A DNA stretch of 64,000 nucleotides from Lepidodermella squamata. Lineage: Eukaryota; Gastrotricha. Positions 1 to 12,837 of the stretch are shown one piece after another. How positions within the stretch are numbered: position 1 is the first letter of the stretch; every line of letters begins with the position of its first letter. The notes beneath the pieces are model-generated. The model did not search any database. It had not been told where the DNA came from and was given only the letters and a program-made list of their open reading frames with translations. The stretch is taken from positions 3,844,001-3,908,000 of the forward strand of contig JBLDXI010000013.1 of NCBI GenBank assembly GCA_047495785.1, given 5' to 3'. Made by a program: the position numbers and the translations under genes.

Positions 1-1048
1 CAATCGCATCAGCCCACCGGCATTGAAGCAAAAATCGACCGATATCAGCCGTCGAAAATGATTTCGAAGTCCCGAATCGCTGCGGGCCGAAATAGTTCGC
101 GAAACCAAAATCTCGGATGGCCTCGCAAGTTTTATTCACAGAATCGACTTGTTTAATATTTCGCAAAACAACCTGAAAATGATTGCCGGCCAGTTCGCCC
201 AGTTTAACCGGGTCGGGTTCGTAAGAAAAGTCGGAAACCATAATGCAAGAACTAGGATTTTGATAACCCCTCACAGCGTTCAGAATTTTGTCGGCAGACA
301 TTCGATCAGCCGAAACTCGCTGAGTAGTCGAGCCTCGTTTATCCTTCATACCCGCGAATTGAAACGACCTAATAGGGGCGTGTAAACACCTTGAAAGGTA
401 AGCTAATGCCGCTGATGTGTCGATTTGTTCCTTGTATAGGCGGAAATGGCAATAGCGTTGATCGCCCGGCCAACGCTGGTCATTCGGTCGACGGCGCCCG
501 CCAAATGACGCCTTGGTCACCTTAATCAGGCGCCGATCATCAGGAGTATTGATAGTTTCGGCGACTAAACCCGGCCACAATACTTTGATGGCACAGTGTT
601 GCTGTTTTCTCTCGTCTTTATCGTCAGATGCCTGAAATTCCACAACATCTCTACATTTGTCCTCCTTTCCCGATAGTTCGTTAAGTTGATTTATGGTTTT
701 TTCGTCGAAAAACTCATACAACTTTGTGTTAGCTTCGGAATTTTCGTTAGGCTTTTCAACCGCCTTAACCAGCCAGGATGCGAAAGGAGGTGAGGTATTT
801 CTAGTCAGGCGAATTACTTGGCCATCGGTGGTTAGTTCGTGAACTATGAAATCTGTGTATCGTTGCTTGAATTCGCCGCCAAGACCTGCCGTCGATGGGT
901 TCCAGTATGCCTTCATTCCTATTGATTTCGGATCACGATGGGACGAAATATACGGCATTGGTGCCGAGAGCTTTCCATCGACCGTAGTCGACACATTTTC
1001 GACCAAATCACTCACAACCGCTGAAATTTCACTTTCATTTGAAGCCAT
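1..1048 (-). CDS. PUS7: tRNA pseudouridine synthase 7 (TruD family), 5' part
   Basis: The frame opens at the ATG at 1048 and stays open to the left edge (349 codons, no intron seen), so the C-terminal part lies outside. TruD-family enzymes convert uridine to pseudouridine in tRNA and mRNA. The TruD signature around residues 215-230 (FAGMKDKRGSTTQRVS) carries the catalytic Asp in GMKDKRG. It is followed by the family's GNHFQVVLRNI and NYFGPQRFG segments. The N-terminal 170 residues are the eukaryote-type insertion and contain a charged, poorly conserved stretch. The DPM1 stop is 193 bp upstream on the same strand. A pyrimidine-rich acceptor (AG at 1067-1068) lies 18 nt before the ATG, compatible with trans-splicing or a 5'UTR intron. 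Family call is firm; ortholog name is by resemblance. Confidence 0.9.
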   Translation of the reverse strand, partial: MASNESEISAVVSDLVENVSTTVDGKLSAPMPYISSHRDPKSIGMKAYWNPSTAGLGGEFKQRYTDFIVHELTTDGQVIRLTRNTSPPFASWLVKAVEKPNENSEANTKLYEFFDEKTINQLNELSGKEDKCRDVVEFQASDDKDERKQQHCAIKVLWPGLVAETINTPDDRRLIKVTKASFGGRRRPNDQRWPGDQRYCHFRLYKEQIDTSAALAYLSRCLHAPIRSFQFAGMKDKRGSTTQRVSADRMSADKILNAVRGYQNPSSCIMVSDFSYEPDPVKLGELAGNHFQVVLRNIKQVDSVNKTCEAIRDFGFANYFGPQRFGTSKSFSTADIGRFLLQCRWADAI

Positions 1049-1241
1049 AATACCACTTTGTTAACTCTAAACACAAAAATTGTAAACCACTTAGTTGTTT
1101 ATTTCACTTCATTCGAATGGAATAAATATTAAAGAAAGCAGTGCATCCACCAACATCACAAAATCGTGTTTAGTAGGTAATTGCAAAAAAAGATGAGACC
1201 AACTCTTTGAGTGGCCATGGAATGAACAAAGATGTGTCAAT

Positions 1242-2867
<1,626 letters not shown>

Positions 2868-5480
2868 CATCATCATCATCATCATTTTATTGTTTTCCTT
2901 CTGATTGCACCATTTTTTTTTTAATTTTATAAAAGAATAACAGTATTTAGGAATGGATTTATAAATGGGCAAAAAGAGGATCGAGCGCAGAAGTAAGGCG
3001 ACCGTACACAGCATATAAGAATGTTTATATAGGATGATGCGCGCAAGGCACGCATACATTAGATAAGGTGATTAAAATAATAATTAGTTTTATTTAACTA
3101 AGGCCAAATTTGTAAGGACAGGCCATTCTTCCAATATAAATTTTTTGCACGAGTTAACAAAAAGATTTATCGAAGTAATGTTAGTGATAGAGGCAGGTAG
3201 AAGGTTCCATAATTTGGCAGTTCTAATAGCAAAGCTAAAGCCCCTAGGGCAAAGTGAATGTTGAGGAATTGTTAATTTGTTATTAGAATGATGTCGAGTA
3301 GTAGAGAGATTAGGTTTGAGAAAGAAAGTATCGAATTCTAGAGGATGAGACATATTATTAATTATTTTGAACGCCATCGTAAGATCGCGGACTAACCATC
3401 TTTGGTTTAAGGATAGCAATTCAAACTTAGCCAGCCTCTGAATATAGTCGAGGGGAGCCATAGGGGGAGATATAAATCTAGATGTGAAGTTTTTTAAGCA
3501 CTTTTCTAAAAGATTACGATGCTTGATTAAATAAGGCTGCCAGACGCATGAGGCATATAGTAGGTTGGGTAAGACATAAGAATTGAAAGCACGAATTAGA
3601 ACTGAGTGATTTCTGGTGGAAAAAGAGTTCAGGATCAAACCACAAAGGCGACGGCTTTTAGCGTATAGTTGGTTGCAGTGAGACGAGAAGGTCAACCTGC
3701 TATCTATGATGACGCCAAGATCGCTAGTTTCTGTCACCGAGTTGATAATGTGAGAACCGAGTAGATAATTATGGAGTAAGTTCTTAGATCCAAGACGAAG
3801 AATGAAACATTTTTTAAGATTAACTGATAGTTGGTGGGAAGTGAAAAAAGAATAGATAGAGTTAATATCCTGCTGTATATCAGCCGGATTTGTACCCAAT
3901 TTGGGGTAAATCTTAACATCGTCAGCAAATAATCGAATAATGCAAGATTTCACACAGGATGGCAAGTCATTAATGAAAAGAAGGAATAAGATTGGGCCCA
4001 GCACGCTTCCTTGGGGCACACCGGAAGTGACTGGAGACCACTGACAATGAGCATTGTTAATAACGACGCGTTGAGAACGACCAAGTAAAAAATTAGATAT
4101 CCAGTCAAGTAGGCGACCAGAAATGTTGTAGTGTTCTAGTTTATTTATTAGTTTTAAGTGAGAGACGGAATCGAAGGCCTTTTTAAGGTCAAAGTAAATG
4201 CAGTCAACGGGGATGCCCCTGTCAAGTCTAGACGACCACTCGTTGATATTTTCGAGTAGCTGCATTTCGGCACTGCGGCCTGATAGGAACCCAAACTGTT
4301 CGGGAGATAGAATATTATTTTTAGTGAGATGAGATACCATTTCAATCCGAATACAAGACTCCATAACTTTACATGGTATACTGGTTAGGCTAATGGGCCG
4401 ATAGTTTTCGGTTGAAGAGGGGGAGCCACTGTTTTTGAAAATGGGTACAACGTTAGCTAATTTCCAAAAGGCTGGAAGTACACCGGATTCGAAACTTCTA
4501 GAAAAAATTAACGAGAGAGGAAATGCGAGAGAATCGGATAACTTCTTTAATATTGTGGGGTGGACACCGTCAGGCCCCATAGAAGAATTTGCGTCGAGAT
4601 TACGTAATAAAGATTCAATAGTTCTAACAGGAAAAGATACTCTAGACAATTCAGAAGAAGGCGTTTTGGCCAATGATGGAATAGGAATACCATTATCTAC
4701 AGTGAAAACGGATGAAAAGAACGAGTTGAACAATGCACATTTGCTGCTGTCGTCAGTAACAGTAGCACCATTTTGGTCTTTGAGAGATGGAATAGAAGGT
4801 TTAGATTTCAATCTGGTATTAGCATAGTTGAAGAAAGTTTTCATTTTACCATTGTTTATAATGAAGTTTTCATAATCCGCTCTAAGGTTATCATTAAGAG
4901 CCTTCCATTTACGAGAAAATTGATAAAATTTGTCGAGATGGTACTGTTTTTGAGATCGACAGTACTTCGCCCACCATCTTTCACGCTGGTTTTCCAAGCT
5001 ACGAAGATTCTTGTTGAACCAAGGGAGCGAGTTTTGTTTCATCGAGTGATTTTTTAGAGGAACGAAACGAGAGTAACCTTCAAAGATAATGCTAAGAAAG
5101 GTGTCATACATAATGTCAATATTTTCACAAGATGCAAACGTACTGTACCAGTCAAAACTATCAAGATACAAGTCGAAACTAGGCCAGTCGGTTTTGTGAA
5201 AGTTAAGTAGTTTGAGTGGGTTCACAGACAGAGGTTTCATGAAGTCGTTGAAGGACAGTTTGAAGCCCACTGCAAAATGGTCGGAAGTATAGAATGGTTG
5301 AAGGCGTTCGAGGTCATAAACTACAGACGAGCTGTTTGAGAAAACGAGATCGAGAATATTTGTTTTTCTAGTTGGAAACGTAACTAGCTGTTTTGCATCA
5401 AGATCAAGAATTGCATTCAAAAATTTACGGGCTTGAGCATCATACTTAACATCAAAATTAATCCAATCAATAGAATCCAA
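2868..5480 (-). mobile_element. CR1/Jockey-like non-LTR retrotransposon, 5' truncated
   Basis: One uninterrupted 796-codon frame (3090-5480) is truncated at its 5' end inside the apurinic-type endonuclease: it starts at the IDW block and keeps the FPTRKTNILDLVFS and TSDHFAVGF ends of that domain. A full reverse transcriptase follows, with VVPIFKN, ENYRPISLTSIPCKVME, FDLKKAFDSV, SGVPQGSVLGPILF and the catalytic FADD box, then the usual C-terminal region with LLYASCVW. The 3' flank ends in a (CAT)6 run on the plus strand (2868-2885), consistent with the microsatellite tail of CR1/L2-type elements. No clear target duplication was found. A 12-bp direct repeat (5460-5471 and 5474-5485) sits at the 5' edge. 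The intact frame implies a fairly young insertion. The exact 3' end is inferred. Confidence 0.85.
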
Positions 5481-6541
5481 TCAATTAATCCATGATTCTT
5501 AAACCTACCGTACTCATTGTACTGTCGGACTTTTCCAAAGTGCGAGTTCTTCCGCGACGTGAACGAGTTACGCCCTGGTTCTTCCGAACAGTAACACCGA
5601 ATACCGACAACAGCAACGTCTAGGATAACACCACGTCATCTACAAGTATTTTCCTAACGGCTGTCATTAGTTTCATTAAGCACCCGGATACGACAATTCA
5701 GCAGCTAATCCAAAGCGACAGTTAAGCTTTGACGCGATGAATTCAGAATTGATGGTGCGCGAAAATCCGCCTAATCCGCTCAAAGCTACGGGTATTATTG
5801 AAGACGCACTTGATGAGCATTTAGGTGGCCGTGAGCAATGGCCAATTTTTACAAAATCAAGCAAGTTCGCTGCTTCTTGCACTTACTTGAATTTCCAGGA
5901 CGAAGTCTTGAAATTCGAAATTAGAAATTCGAAGTGACATCAACAGTTCGAAATGTTTTTCTCTAATCCTTTTCTTTCTGTCCCGTGAAATAAAGAATGA
6001 GGTGTAAAAGTTTATACTTTTATGTGGTTTGGATCGCATATAAGTGCCTTAAAAAGTTTTTTCCTAGTATGGTTCAACACACATTTCATGTGAGACTTTC
6101 AGTAACTCTTCGAACGAACTTCGAACTTTCGATTATTGCAAGTCTCGAATAAAATGATCTTCTACAAAAGCATAATTTCAATTTTGAACTGGTAGCTAAG
6201 GCCATGCAAGATCTGTACCTGTCCTTAGTCTACGTGCTAAATGTAAACAGCGCCTACAGCGATAACTGATTTCATGACGAATGAAACAGCCAACACCACC
6301 AGTAAAGATTTCGGCAGAATCAGTCTTGCTCCCGCAGCATGCCATAATCGAGAAACAGAAACACAAAAATACTAAATTTGCGCGGGTAGTTATCACATTA
6401 AATTTGCAAAATATGCAAAATCAATAAATAATTATGGTTCGTTTAAAATGAAACGTTTAAATAATAGCAGTTACTATGGAGATGGCGTTTACGTAACAAT
6501 TGGGCCTTGTATTGATATCGCGATTCTATTTTTCAAAGCCT
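5481..6541. other. Intergenic region, possible small ORF
   Basis: No recognisable gene. A plus-strand ATG frame at 5737-5937 (66 aa, beginning MNSELMVRENPPNPLKATG) has a coding-like hydrophilic composition but no family I recognise. It could be an isolated exon or chance. Confidence 0.25.
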
Positions 6542-6554
6542 ATACTCAACCAAA
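6542..6554. repeat. Target-site duplication, left copy
   Basis: 13 bp (ATACTCAACCAAA), identical to 7249-7261. It flanks the RTE-like insertion. Confidence 0.85.
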
Positions 6555-7248
6555 GTGAAGAAGCTAGGAAGCCTCATCGGCGACAAGGAGGACTTGGAAC
6601 ATCGTATCCATCTATCGTCATACGCCTTCAACAAGCTCAGTGCCATCTGGAAATCGAATGTCAGGGTCGATCGAAAAGTCAGGATCTACAATTGCAAAGT
6701 GTACTCCATCCTAATGTATAACTGCGAAACGAGAGGTCTAACATCAGACCAGGAGGAACGACTCGATGCCCATCACCGGAGACAACTGCGCAGGGTCCTA
6801 GACATCTACTACCCAGAAGTCATCACCAATGCTGAACTATACGCCAAGACAGGCACTACACCAGCCTCGGAGACAGCCAGACTGAGAAGATGGCGTCTTT
6901 TCGGCCACATTCTACGGCTACCGGCAATGACACCAGCGCAAGCTGCGATGGACCTGTATTTTCGAGCTGGGGGCCAACCATACCTTGGACGGGGTCTGAC
7001 CACACTGCCAAAAGTGCTAGCCAGAGAAATAAGGGAAGCACACAACCACCTCAAAGTCATATATGAAGACCACAACTACGGGAAACTCTGGTATCCTGAT
7101 GTAGCCAGCGCAAAAGACATGGCGATGCTTCGCGATCTCGCCAGCAATCGCAACGGATGGCGACGACTGACCGCTCGAATCTGTACCTCCGCGTCGAAGG
7201 CGGCGAAACCCTCACGGGTGTAAAGCCGTAATCATCATCATCATCATC
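6555..7248 (+). mobile_element. 5'-truncated RTE-like non-LTR retrotransposon
   Basis: An open frame from the left boundary to 7223 encodes the C-terminal part of a non-LTR polyprotein: YNCKVYSILMYNCETRGL, then the LDAHHRRQLRRVLDI and RRWRLFGHILRLP segments, ending near NGWRRLTARI. The endonuclease and the catalytic reverse-transcriptase motifs are absent, as expected from 5' truncation during target-primed integration. A (CAT)n/(ATC)n tail occupies 7231-7250. A perfect 13-bp direct repeat brackets the insertion, so it is recent. The copy cannot be active. The RTE assignment rests on the C-terminal pattern and the trinucleotide tail; a related clade is possible. Confidence 0.85.
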
Positions 7249-7261
7249 ATACTCAACCAAA
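7249..7261. repeat. Target-site duplication, right copy
   Basis: 13-bp perfect copy of 6542-6554. Its first two bases overlap the end of the CAT tail. Confidence 0.85.
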
Positions 7262-8316
7262 TGTAATATACTTTATTTTCTTTATAGCTCCGTCATTAAA
7301 TTATCTTATATTTTGGCTCCGTGAATTACCTCTTGTAAATTATCTCTACTCTTGTAAATATTCCTCCAAACTAGTCCTTTGGTAGCTTTCTTGCTACGAC
7401 GGCGTTTGTAGGCTTCGCTGAGTGAGTGGAAAAGCCACCTGGGCACTAATGCCTGGGCCCTGGAGAAACAGTCAGCAATAACTGGAGTACCAGGGGTAGG
7501 GATTTCAATTATGTAGTTATTAAACCAGTTTCAAACTTTCCTAGAGCGTAAGCTCGCGATTTTCTCACAAGCTCCGCCTTATGGTGAAAGCTTGAGTCCG
7601 TCAGGGCGAGGAGAAATCGTAAATCCTGATCCTGATCCTGATCCTGATCCTGCGAGCACGCGCATAATGGTTGGCTTTTCCTTGCTTCCACCTTCGACCA
7701 TGCAATATACATACTTGGCTGTCGCATGTACATACAGCCCATTATTTGTCTTACTAGCAGGGTTGCGAAGTACTATTCCATGTGGTTGGTCCACGTTGTG
7801 CTGGGGCTATGTAGTTTTCTGCTAAGAGAAGATTTTACGTTTCTTTATATTTGATCATTTACTGGGTCATTTATTTGATATTGGTCATTAATTGCTTATT
7901 TAGACGCCGGAGCGACCTGATTTTACCGAATGTACCGAATTGCGAATTATTAGGCATTATTAGGCCGAAATAAAGGATAGGACCAGACCCTTTTATGATT
8001 TTAACATCGTTTTGCAGCGATCTAACCAGGCACCAGGCAAGCTGGTTGGTCTGATAATGGTCTTTGAAACTTTAAAATACCGTCCCTTATAAATCTATTT
8101 ATATGATAAATTCTTGTTTCTTGTGATCCTTCTGTCCTCATTTGCGCGGCTAATACATATGTATTACATATTCTTCTTTACCGGTCACAATCCAGTCTCT
8201 TGTGCCATCACTTACACCAACATTTCATTTAGTTTGAATTGCTAATAATTAAATGTAAAGTGAACCTTAAAACTTAAAACAATAGTGATTCAGATTTCGT
8301 CGCGATTCCTATTTGA
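7262..8316. other. Intergenic region
   Basis: No gene seen. It contains a short (TCCTGA)n microsatellite at 7624-7652 and the presumed promoter and 5'UTR of the WD40 gene. Confidence 0.5.
7624..7652. repeat. (TCCTGA)n microsatellite
   Basis: Nearly five perfect copies of a 6-bp unit, 29 bp in all. Confidence 0.9.
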
Positions 8317-9875
8317 ATGGAGCTGGTTACAAGCGCTCCCGGTAAAACTGCTGCTGATATTGAGGCTGAGCTCATCTCTCAGGTTTGTTTGATTTCCGCT
8401 TCAGCTTTTTACAATCAACGAGCTATTTTCAGAATATTTTTAATTGTTCGAGCCTTAGATAATTCACACTAGCACTTTTCATACAATTGATCATTATTTT
8501 CTTCCTTTAGCTTCAATTGGCAATTAGTAAAGACCATTCCGGCCCAGTGAACGCTGTGGCACTATGTGAAAAGGACACATTTGTTGTATCCGTCTCGGAC
8601 GATCATTTAATCAACGTTCATCGATATGATCATCCCAGCTTGGAGGACTTTTCTATGAAGCTAGTTCAATCATTTGATAACCACTCGGAGGAAATAAATG
8701 GTTGCTCTCTGGACAATGATGCGACAAGGTAATTTTACTCACTCAAATTGTTCCCAATGATTAGGAGTTGGTTCTAATAATTCACTAGGTTGCTTACGTA
8801 TGGGTATGATTGTAAAGCAGTCATCACAGACATGGCGACTGGGAATCCTATCGTTAGCTAGTTTTTTTCAAGCCAATACTGCGAATTACATTGCGAGTTA
8901 TATTTTGCTTTCAGTGGCAGTATCAGACGGAGGATGTGATCACTGCTGGTCATATATCACCGAACGGTCAGTTCGTTTCTTTGGCTATAAGTGGAGGCAA
9001 AGATCTCGTCATTGTTGACTCTGGTGCTGCCAATGCCGTTCACTCTCTTCCAAGTTTTCATTCCGGAAAAACAATTTTATCAACTCGATGGTCTCCGAAC
9101 ACGTCTCGTCTGGTTAGCTGCGGAGCAGATAATATTGCCAGACTTTACGATCTTCGGACTAACAAAGCTACTCTTGTGCTTAAAGGCCACACTAATGCTG
9201 TTTCCGACGCAGCTTTCTCCACAAATGAACATTGGCTAGTAACAACATCTTGGGATAAAACTATTGCAATGTGGAGCCTTTCAAGTGGCACTTTCCGCAA
9301 CGAGGGTCCTGGAACATTTGGTCGCGGCCATAACAGTTCCGTATCATGCTGTAGCATCAAGCCTGATGGCAGTCAAGTGTGTAGTGGAAGCTACGATAAG
9401 AGTATTTTTGTTTGGGACTCTGAATCTGGAAACGTTATCGCACGATTACCGGTAAATTTTGTTAAATATTTTGTTATCCATCTTGAATTTTTTGTTTTTA
9501 TCAGGGCTGTACCGATTGGGTGAATGACGTTGAAATGACTGCTAATGGCGAAGTAGTATTTGCAGCTTCTCGAGACGGAACGCTGCGTGCCCTGAGTGTC
9601 GAACGTGCGGCTGACAGCAGATTGGCCGCGTGTGGTCGTCGAGCTTTAGGTGTAACGGTAGTTCGTTGCTCAATGTGTGGAAAGGTAAATTTTTTGTTCC
9701 ATTTTCATTACCTGCTCAGCTAATCTCGCTTTTTCAGCCTTACTCAATAGGAGACACTACTGAACTGGACGATGTCGAAATGCGATATTGCGTGTTTTGC
9801 CGATTGTCTCGGCGTGAGAAAAAGAAGTTTTTGACTGACTCGAACTTCGGTAAACAAGAAGCTGCTGCCAAATGA
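8317..9875 (+). CDS. WD40-repeat protein with C-terminal CxxC/CxxC module
   Basis: Six exons: 8317-8382, 8511-8728, 8789-8852, 8915-9451, 9505-9684 and 9738-9875. Phases agree and give 400 aa. It is a WD40 beta-propeller: repeats end in LYDLRTN, IAMWSLSSG and IFVWDSESG, with GH dipeptides in KGHTNAVSDAAFS and RGHNSSVSCCSI. The last 60 residues after the propeller contain two cysteine pairs, VRCSMCGK and YCVFC, about 19 residues apart. These look like a small zinc-binding C2C2 module followed by a basic RREKKKF segment. WD40 propellers are protein-interaction platforms. I do not recognise the subfamily. AATAAA follows the stop closely. Gene structure is firm; function is open. Confidence 0.85.
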
Positions 9876-10427
9876 TATACCATGATTTTTAAAATAAAAT
9901 TTTTCACAAAATGGTTTGGAAATATTTTCGTTTTGTTTTATTCCATATTCCAATCAGCATTGTCGTAAAGTTAGTCTTTGTTCATCAAATTTTACAAAAG
10001 GGAGGGTAAAAGCATATTCGTGAATCATGATCGCAGTCACGTCGAGAGAAGAAAAGCGCGCAAAACTACGATGAAATGGCGCAGAACACAGAGAAATTCG
10101 ATGCCATAACGCTAAAAATTGAATATTATATTATTAATAAACAATAGATTCCTGCTCAGATCGTGTGTTAGACGTTATTCATCTCGTTGTGTTTGTTCTT
10201 GTTGAAAGCGAGGTAATAACATGCAAACACTGACAAGTGTTAAAAATTTCTACGTAAACTTGACATAGATAATGCATAAAGTATTTTGCCAGTCAATTAT
10301 ATTTTACAATAAATTAATGAAGGTTAAATTATCGCACTTGCAGGTGACAGTAATTTAAGGTACCAGGAGAGAGGTGGTTAAAATAGTAGAGTAAATACAT
10401 TTATAGAAACATTAATTCCTGCTCGTT
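9876..10427. other. Convergent intergenic region
   Basis: 3' flanks of the WD40 gene (plus) and the RGK-like gene (minus). AATAAA for the WD40 gene is near 9893. Nothing else seen. Confidence 0.5.
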
Positions 10428-12837
10428 TCATAAGGCCGATTCATTTTTGGAGCTCTTCTTTTTCCGCGAGACTTTCGGACTGTCATGGACTCCACTGTCA
10501 TTTGAGTTAGAATTCCTATCATCAGCCGCTCCGTTAGCTTTGCTGACGCAAAGAGCCGACAAAAGCGGGTGACATGCCGAGATCAAGGCGCTCTGAGTCG
10601 CTGGTCCCGGAAGTTTGCTCCCTGAGGGTGACCTCGAACGAGACCTTTCCGACTTTGTTCGGGCTAGGGTCGTTTCTACTTGATCCGAGCCATTCGCCTG
10701 GCGAACTAATAACGAATTGGTTCTTGACGGCTTGTTTGACGATGGGTTGCGAAGTGAGCCCGAAATCGAGCCGTTGATAGAACTGCGCCGGCTCGTGTCT
10801 TTCGGTTGCTCCTCCATAATGGTACCGGCGTTGTGATGGATCCAGTGCTGAAGAAGGGCGGCGAGTAGGGTTCGGATGTTAAGGCTGATAACGGCGGAGG
10901 TTTCCAACCAGCTGGCACCGACTGATTTGGCGGCAGCTCGGCCGGCTGATCGGCTGACGGAACCGCCTGAAAGTTCGCGCGTGAGTCCTCGAAGTGGCGA
11001 GCCGCTGAGACTAGCAGCGGCGTTATTGGCCACGACGCCGCTTAGGTCGGCTTTATTCGCGACCATGCAAAGCGCCGTTCGTTTCGGGGTTCGCTGGGCT
11101 GTGTATGAAAGCAGGGTTCGAGCGACAGATACGCTTGACATGTCGGCTACTGAATAGACGGCTATCGCCGCATCGGGAATGCCTTGAGACTGAAATAGAC
11201 ACAAAATCGATTAATATAGTATAGGTATAAGTTTTTCTCCGCATTATTTAACATTTGATTGTGATTCCGAAAAACCTCAGGGACACGATTGATTTTAGCG
11301 AGAATTTTCCAATAAATGACGCTCTCCGATTTCGGAAGTATAATTTCCTCATCTGATTGCCGAATAGTTTTTTTTCTAAAATTCTAGATTTTGGTGAATT
11401 AAAGTTGAAACAACTAGATTCCCACTGAGCTTTTATGATTTTTCCAAGTTGACCTGCTTTTTAGTCCGGATTATAATGGGAAGGCCGAAATAGTATCTAA
11501 CTAGGTCGGAGTATTAACCTGAGGCAAGACACTGAAACCCTTCAGTTCTGCACTAGTTTTTTCGCAGAATTAAACTTAAACACAAAGGAAAACAGCTTAC
11601 CAGGCAGCGTTCAACATCTTCTTCGTTCGCAGCACAACGCGCCGTAAAATTGACAATATCCTGATCGACCTCGAGATAGGACCTTGCGACAATGCAAGTT
11701 TGTTCGTCCCAAGAAATTTCACTGTCTGAAATGGAAAAAAAATTGAAATATTTAAAAAAAGCGTGATCATTACTAACCAATGCTAGCCAGACGGTTTCGG
11801 TCATTTTCGTTGCCCATAGGAGGAGCGGAGGCAGCTGTTAGCAGGCTACGGACAATCTCCTTCTTGCCGACACCTTCTTGCCCAATCAGCAGAAGTTCCA
11901 TCAATTTGATATCAGCTGATGATGGCACGCTGCTCGCCTCAAGCGGCGTCAACTGCCGAATCGCAATTTCACACCGCTTCGGCTCTGGCCTCGCGCCAAG
12001 AAACGACAACAAACGACTGGCAACACTAGGCCGGCGTTCGACGGCGAAATGGAAAATCTGCCCGCCACTCATACGTCGGCCGCCGTCGTGACCGTTCGGC
12101 GTATTCGTGCTATAGGCACGCGGACGATACGGTTCATCGCCCGTGTCGGAAATCGCGCAGTCACGGTCGAGTGGGTCGACTAAAGGATCGTCACTGTTGC
12201 TTTGCACACCGCCATGTTGCTGAGGGTGCTGTGGGGGTGATCGGCTCGAAGGGCGCCCGGAGAAGGTGTACGCCCTAGGCCGGCTGCCACTGCTCGACGA
12301 CCCGGATGAAGCCATGTCATGGAAACGGCTGTTATTCTCGTCGTCAGTGATCATTATTCGATGGCTGGTACTACCAGGGTGGTCGCCATCCATCGCCGCT
12401 CGCCATTTTTCAATGATCTCCTCCATCAAACCCTCTCGGGTGACTGCAACCCGTTCTGGGATTGAGAGGCCCCGTTGCGACGACCCGCTGCTGCTACTTC
12501 GACTGCGAGACGAGGCTCGTGAAGATGCGTTTGAATACCTCCGATCGACATTTATAGTCGCCAAATTTTTCTGGTAAATACTATTTGCATCGACGCTGTT
12601 TGGTAGCATAGGCGCACCGGTTGCTCCGCTGGGTGATCGGCGAACGGCCTTGTTACTACTGCCATCGCCACTACTATCCTCGCCGTTGTCTGGGATAGTT
12701 TCAAGCTGGTTTTCATTCGTTGAGTCGAAGCTCTGACCCTGGTCGAGCGATGAATTTGGGTCAGGGATGCGAACACCGCCCGACAACGATTCGGCGTAGT
12801 ACCGATCGAATTCGTCCGCAAATCGGCCGTTTTGCAT
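10428..12837 (-). CDS. RGK-like (Rad/Gem/Rem) small GTPase with long N-terminal extension
   Basis: Three exons: 11778-12837, 11601-11725 and 10428-11189. Phases agree and give 648 aa. A Ser/Arg-rich, low-complexity N-terminus of about 310 residues precedes a Ras-like core. The core has a P-loop-like GQEGVGKKE (about 318-326), an NKADL G4 motif and an ETSA G5 motif. The tail is Ser/Arg/Lys-rich and ends in KKKSSKNESAL with no CAAX box. Long extensions, a non-standard G3 region and a non-prenylated basic C-terminus are typical of RGK proteins, which inhibit voltage-gated calcium channels and act on the cytoskeleton. The P-loop is odd: the Ser/Thr after GK that binds magnesium is Lys. Nucleotide binding may be weak or absent. 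The family call is likely but not certain. Confidence 0.8.

Noticed and set aside
6196-6396. Small Cys-rich secreted peptide on the minus strand
   Set aside because: The hydrophobic start lacks an in-frame ATG (the first codon is GTG), and there is no family match or supporting exon.
2868-7250. CRISPR-like trinucleotide arrays (CAT/ATC runs)
   Set aside because: Simple microsatellite tails of retrotransposons; no spacers, and the genome is eukaryotic.
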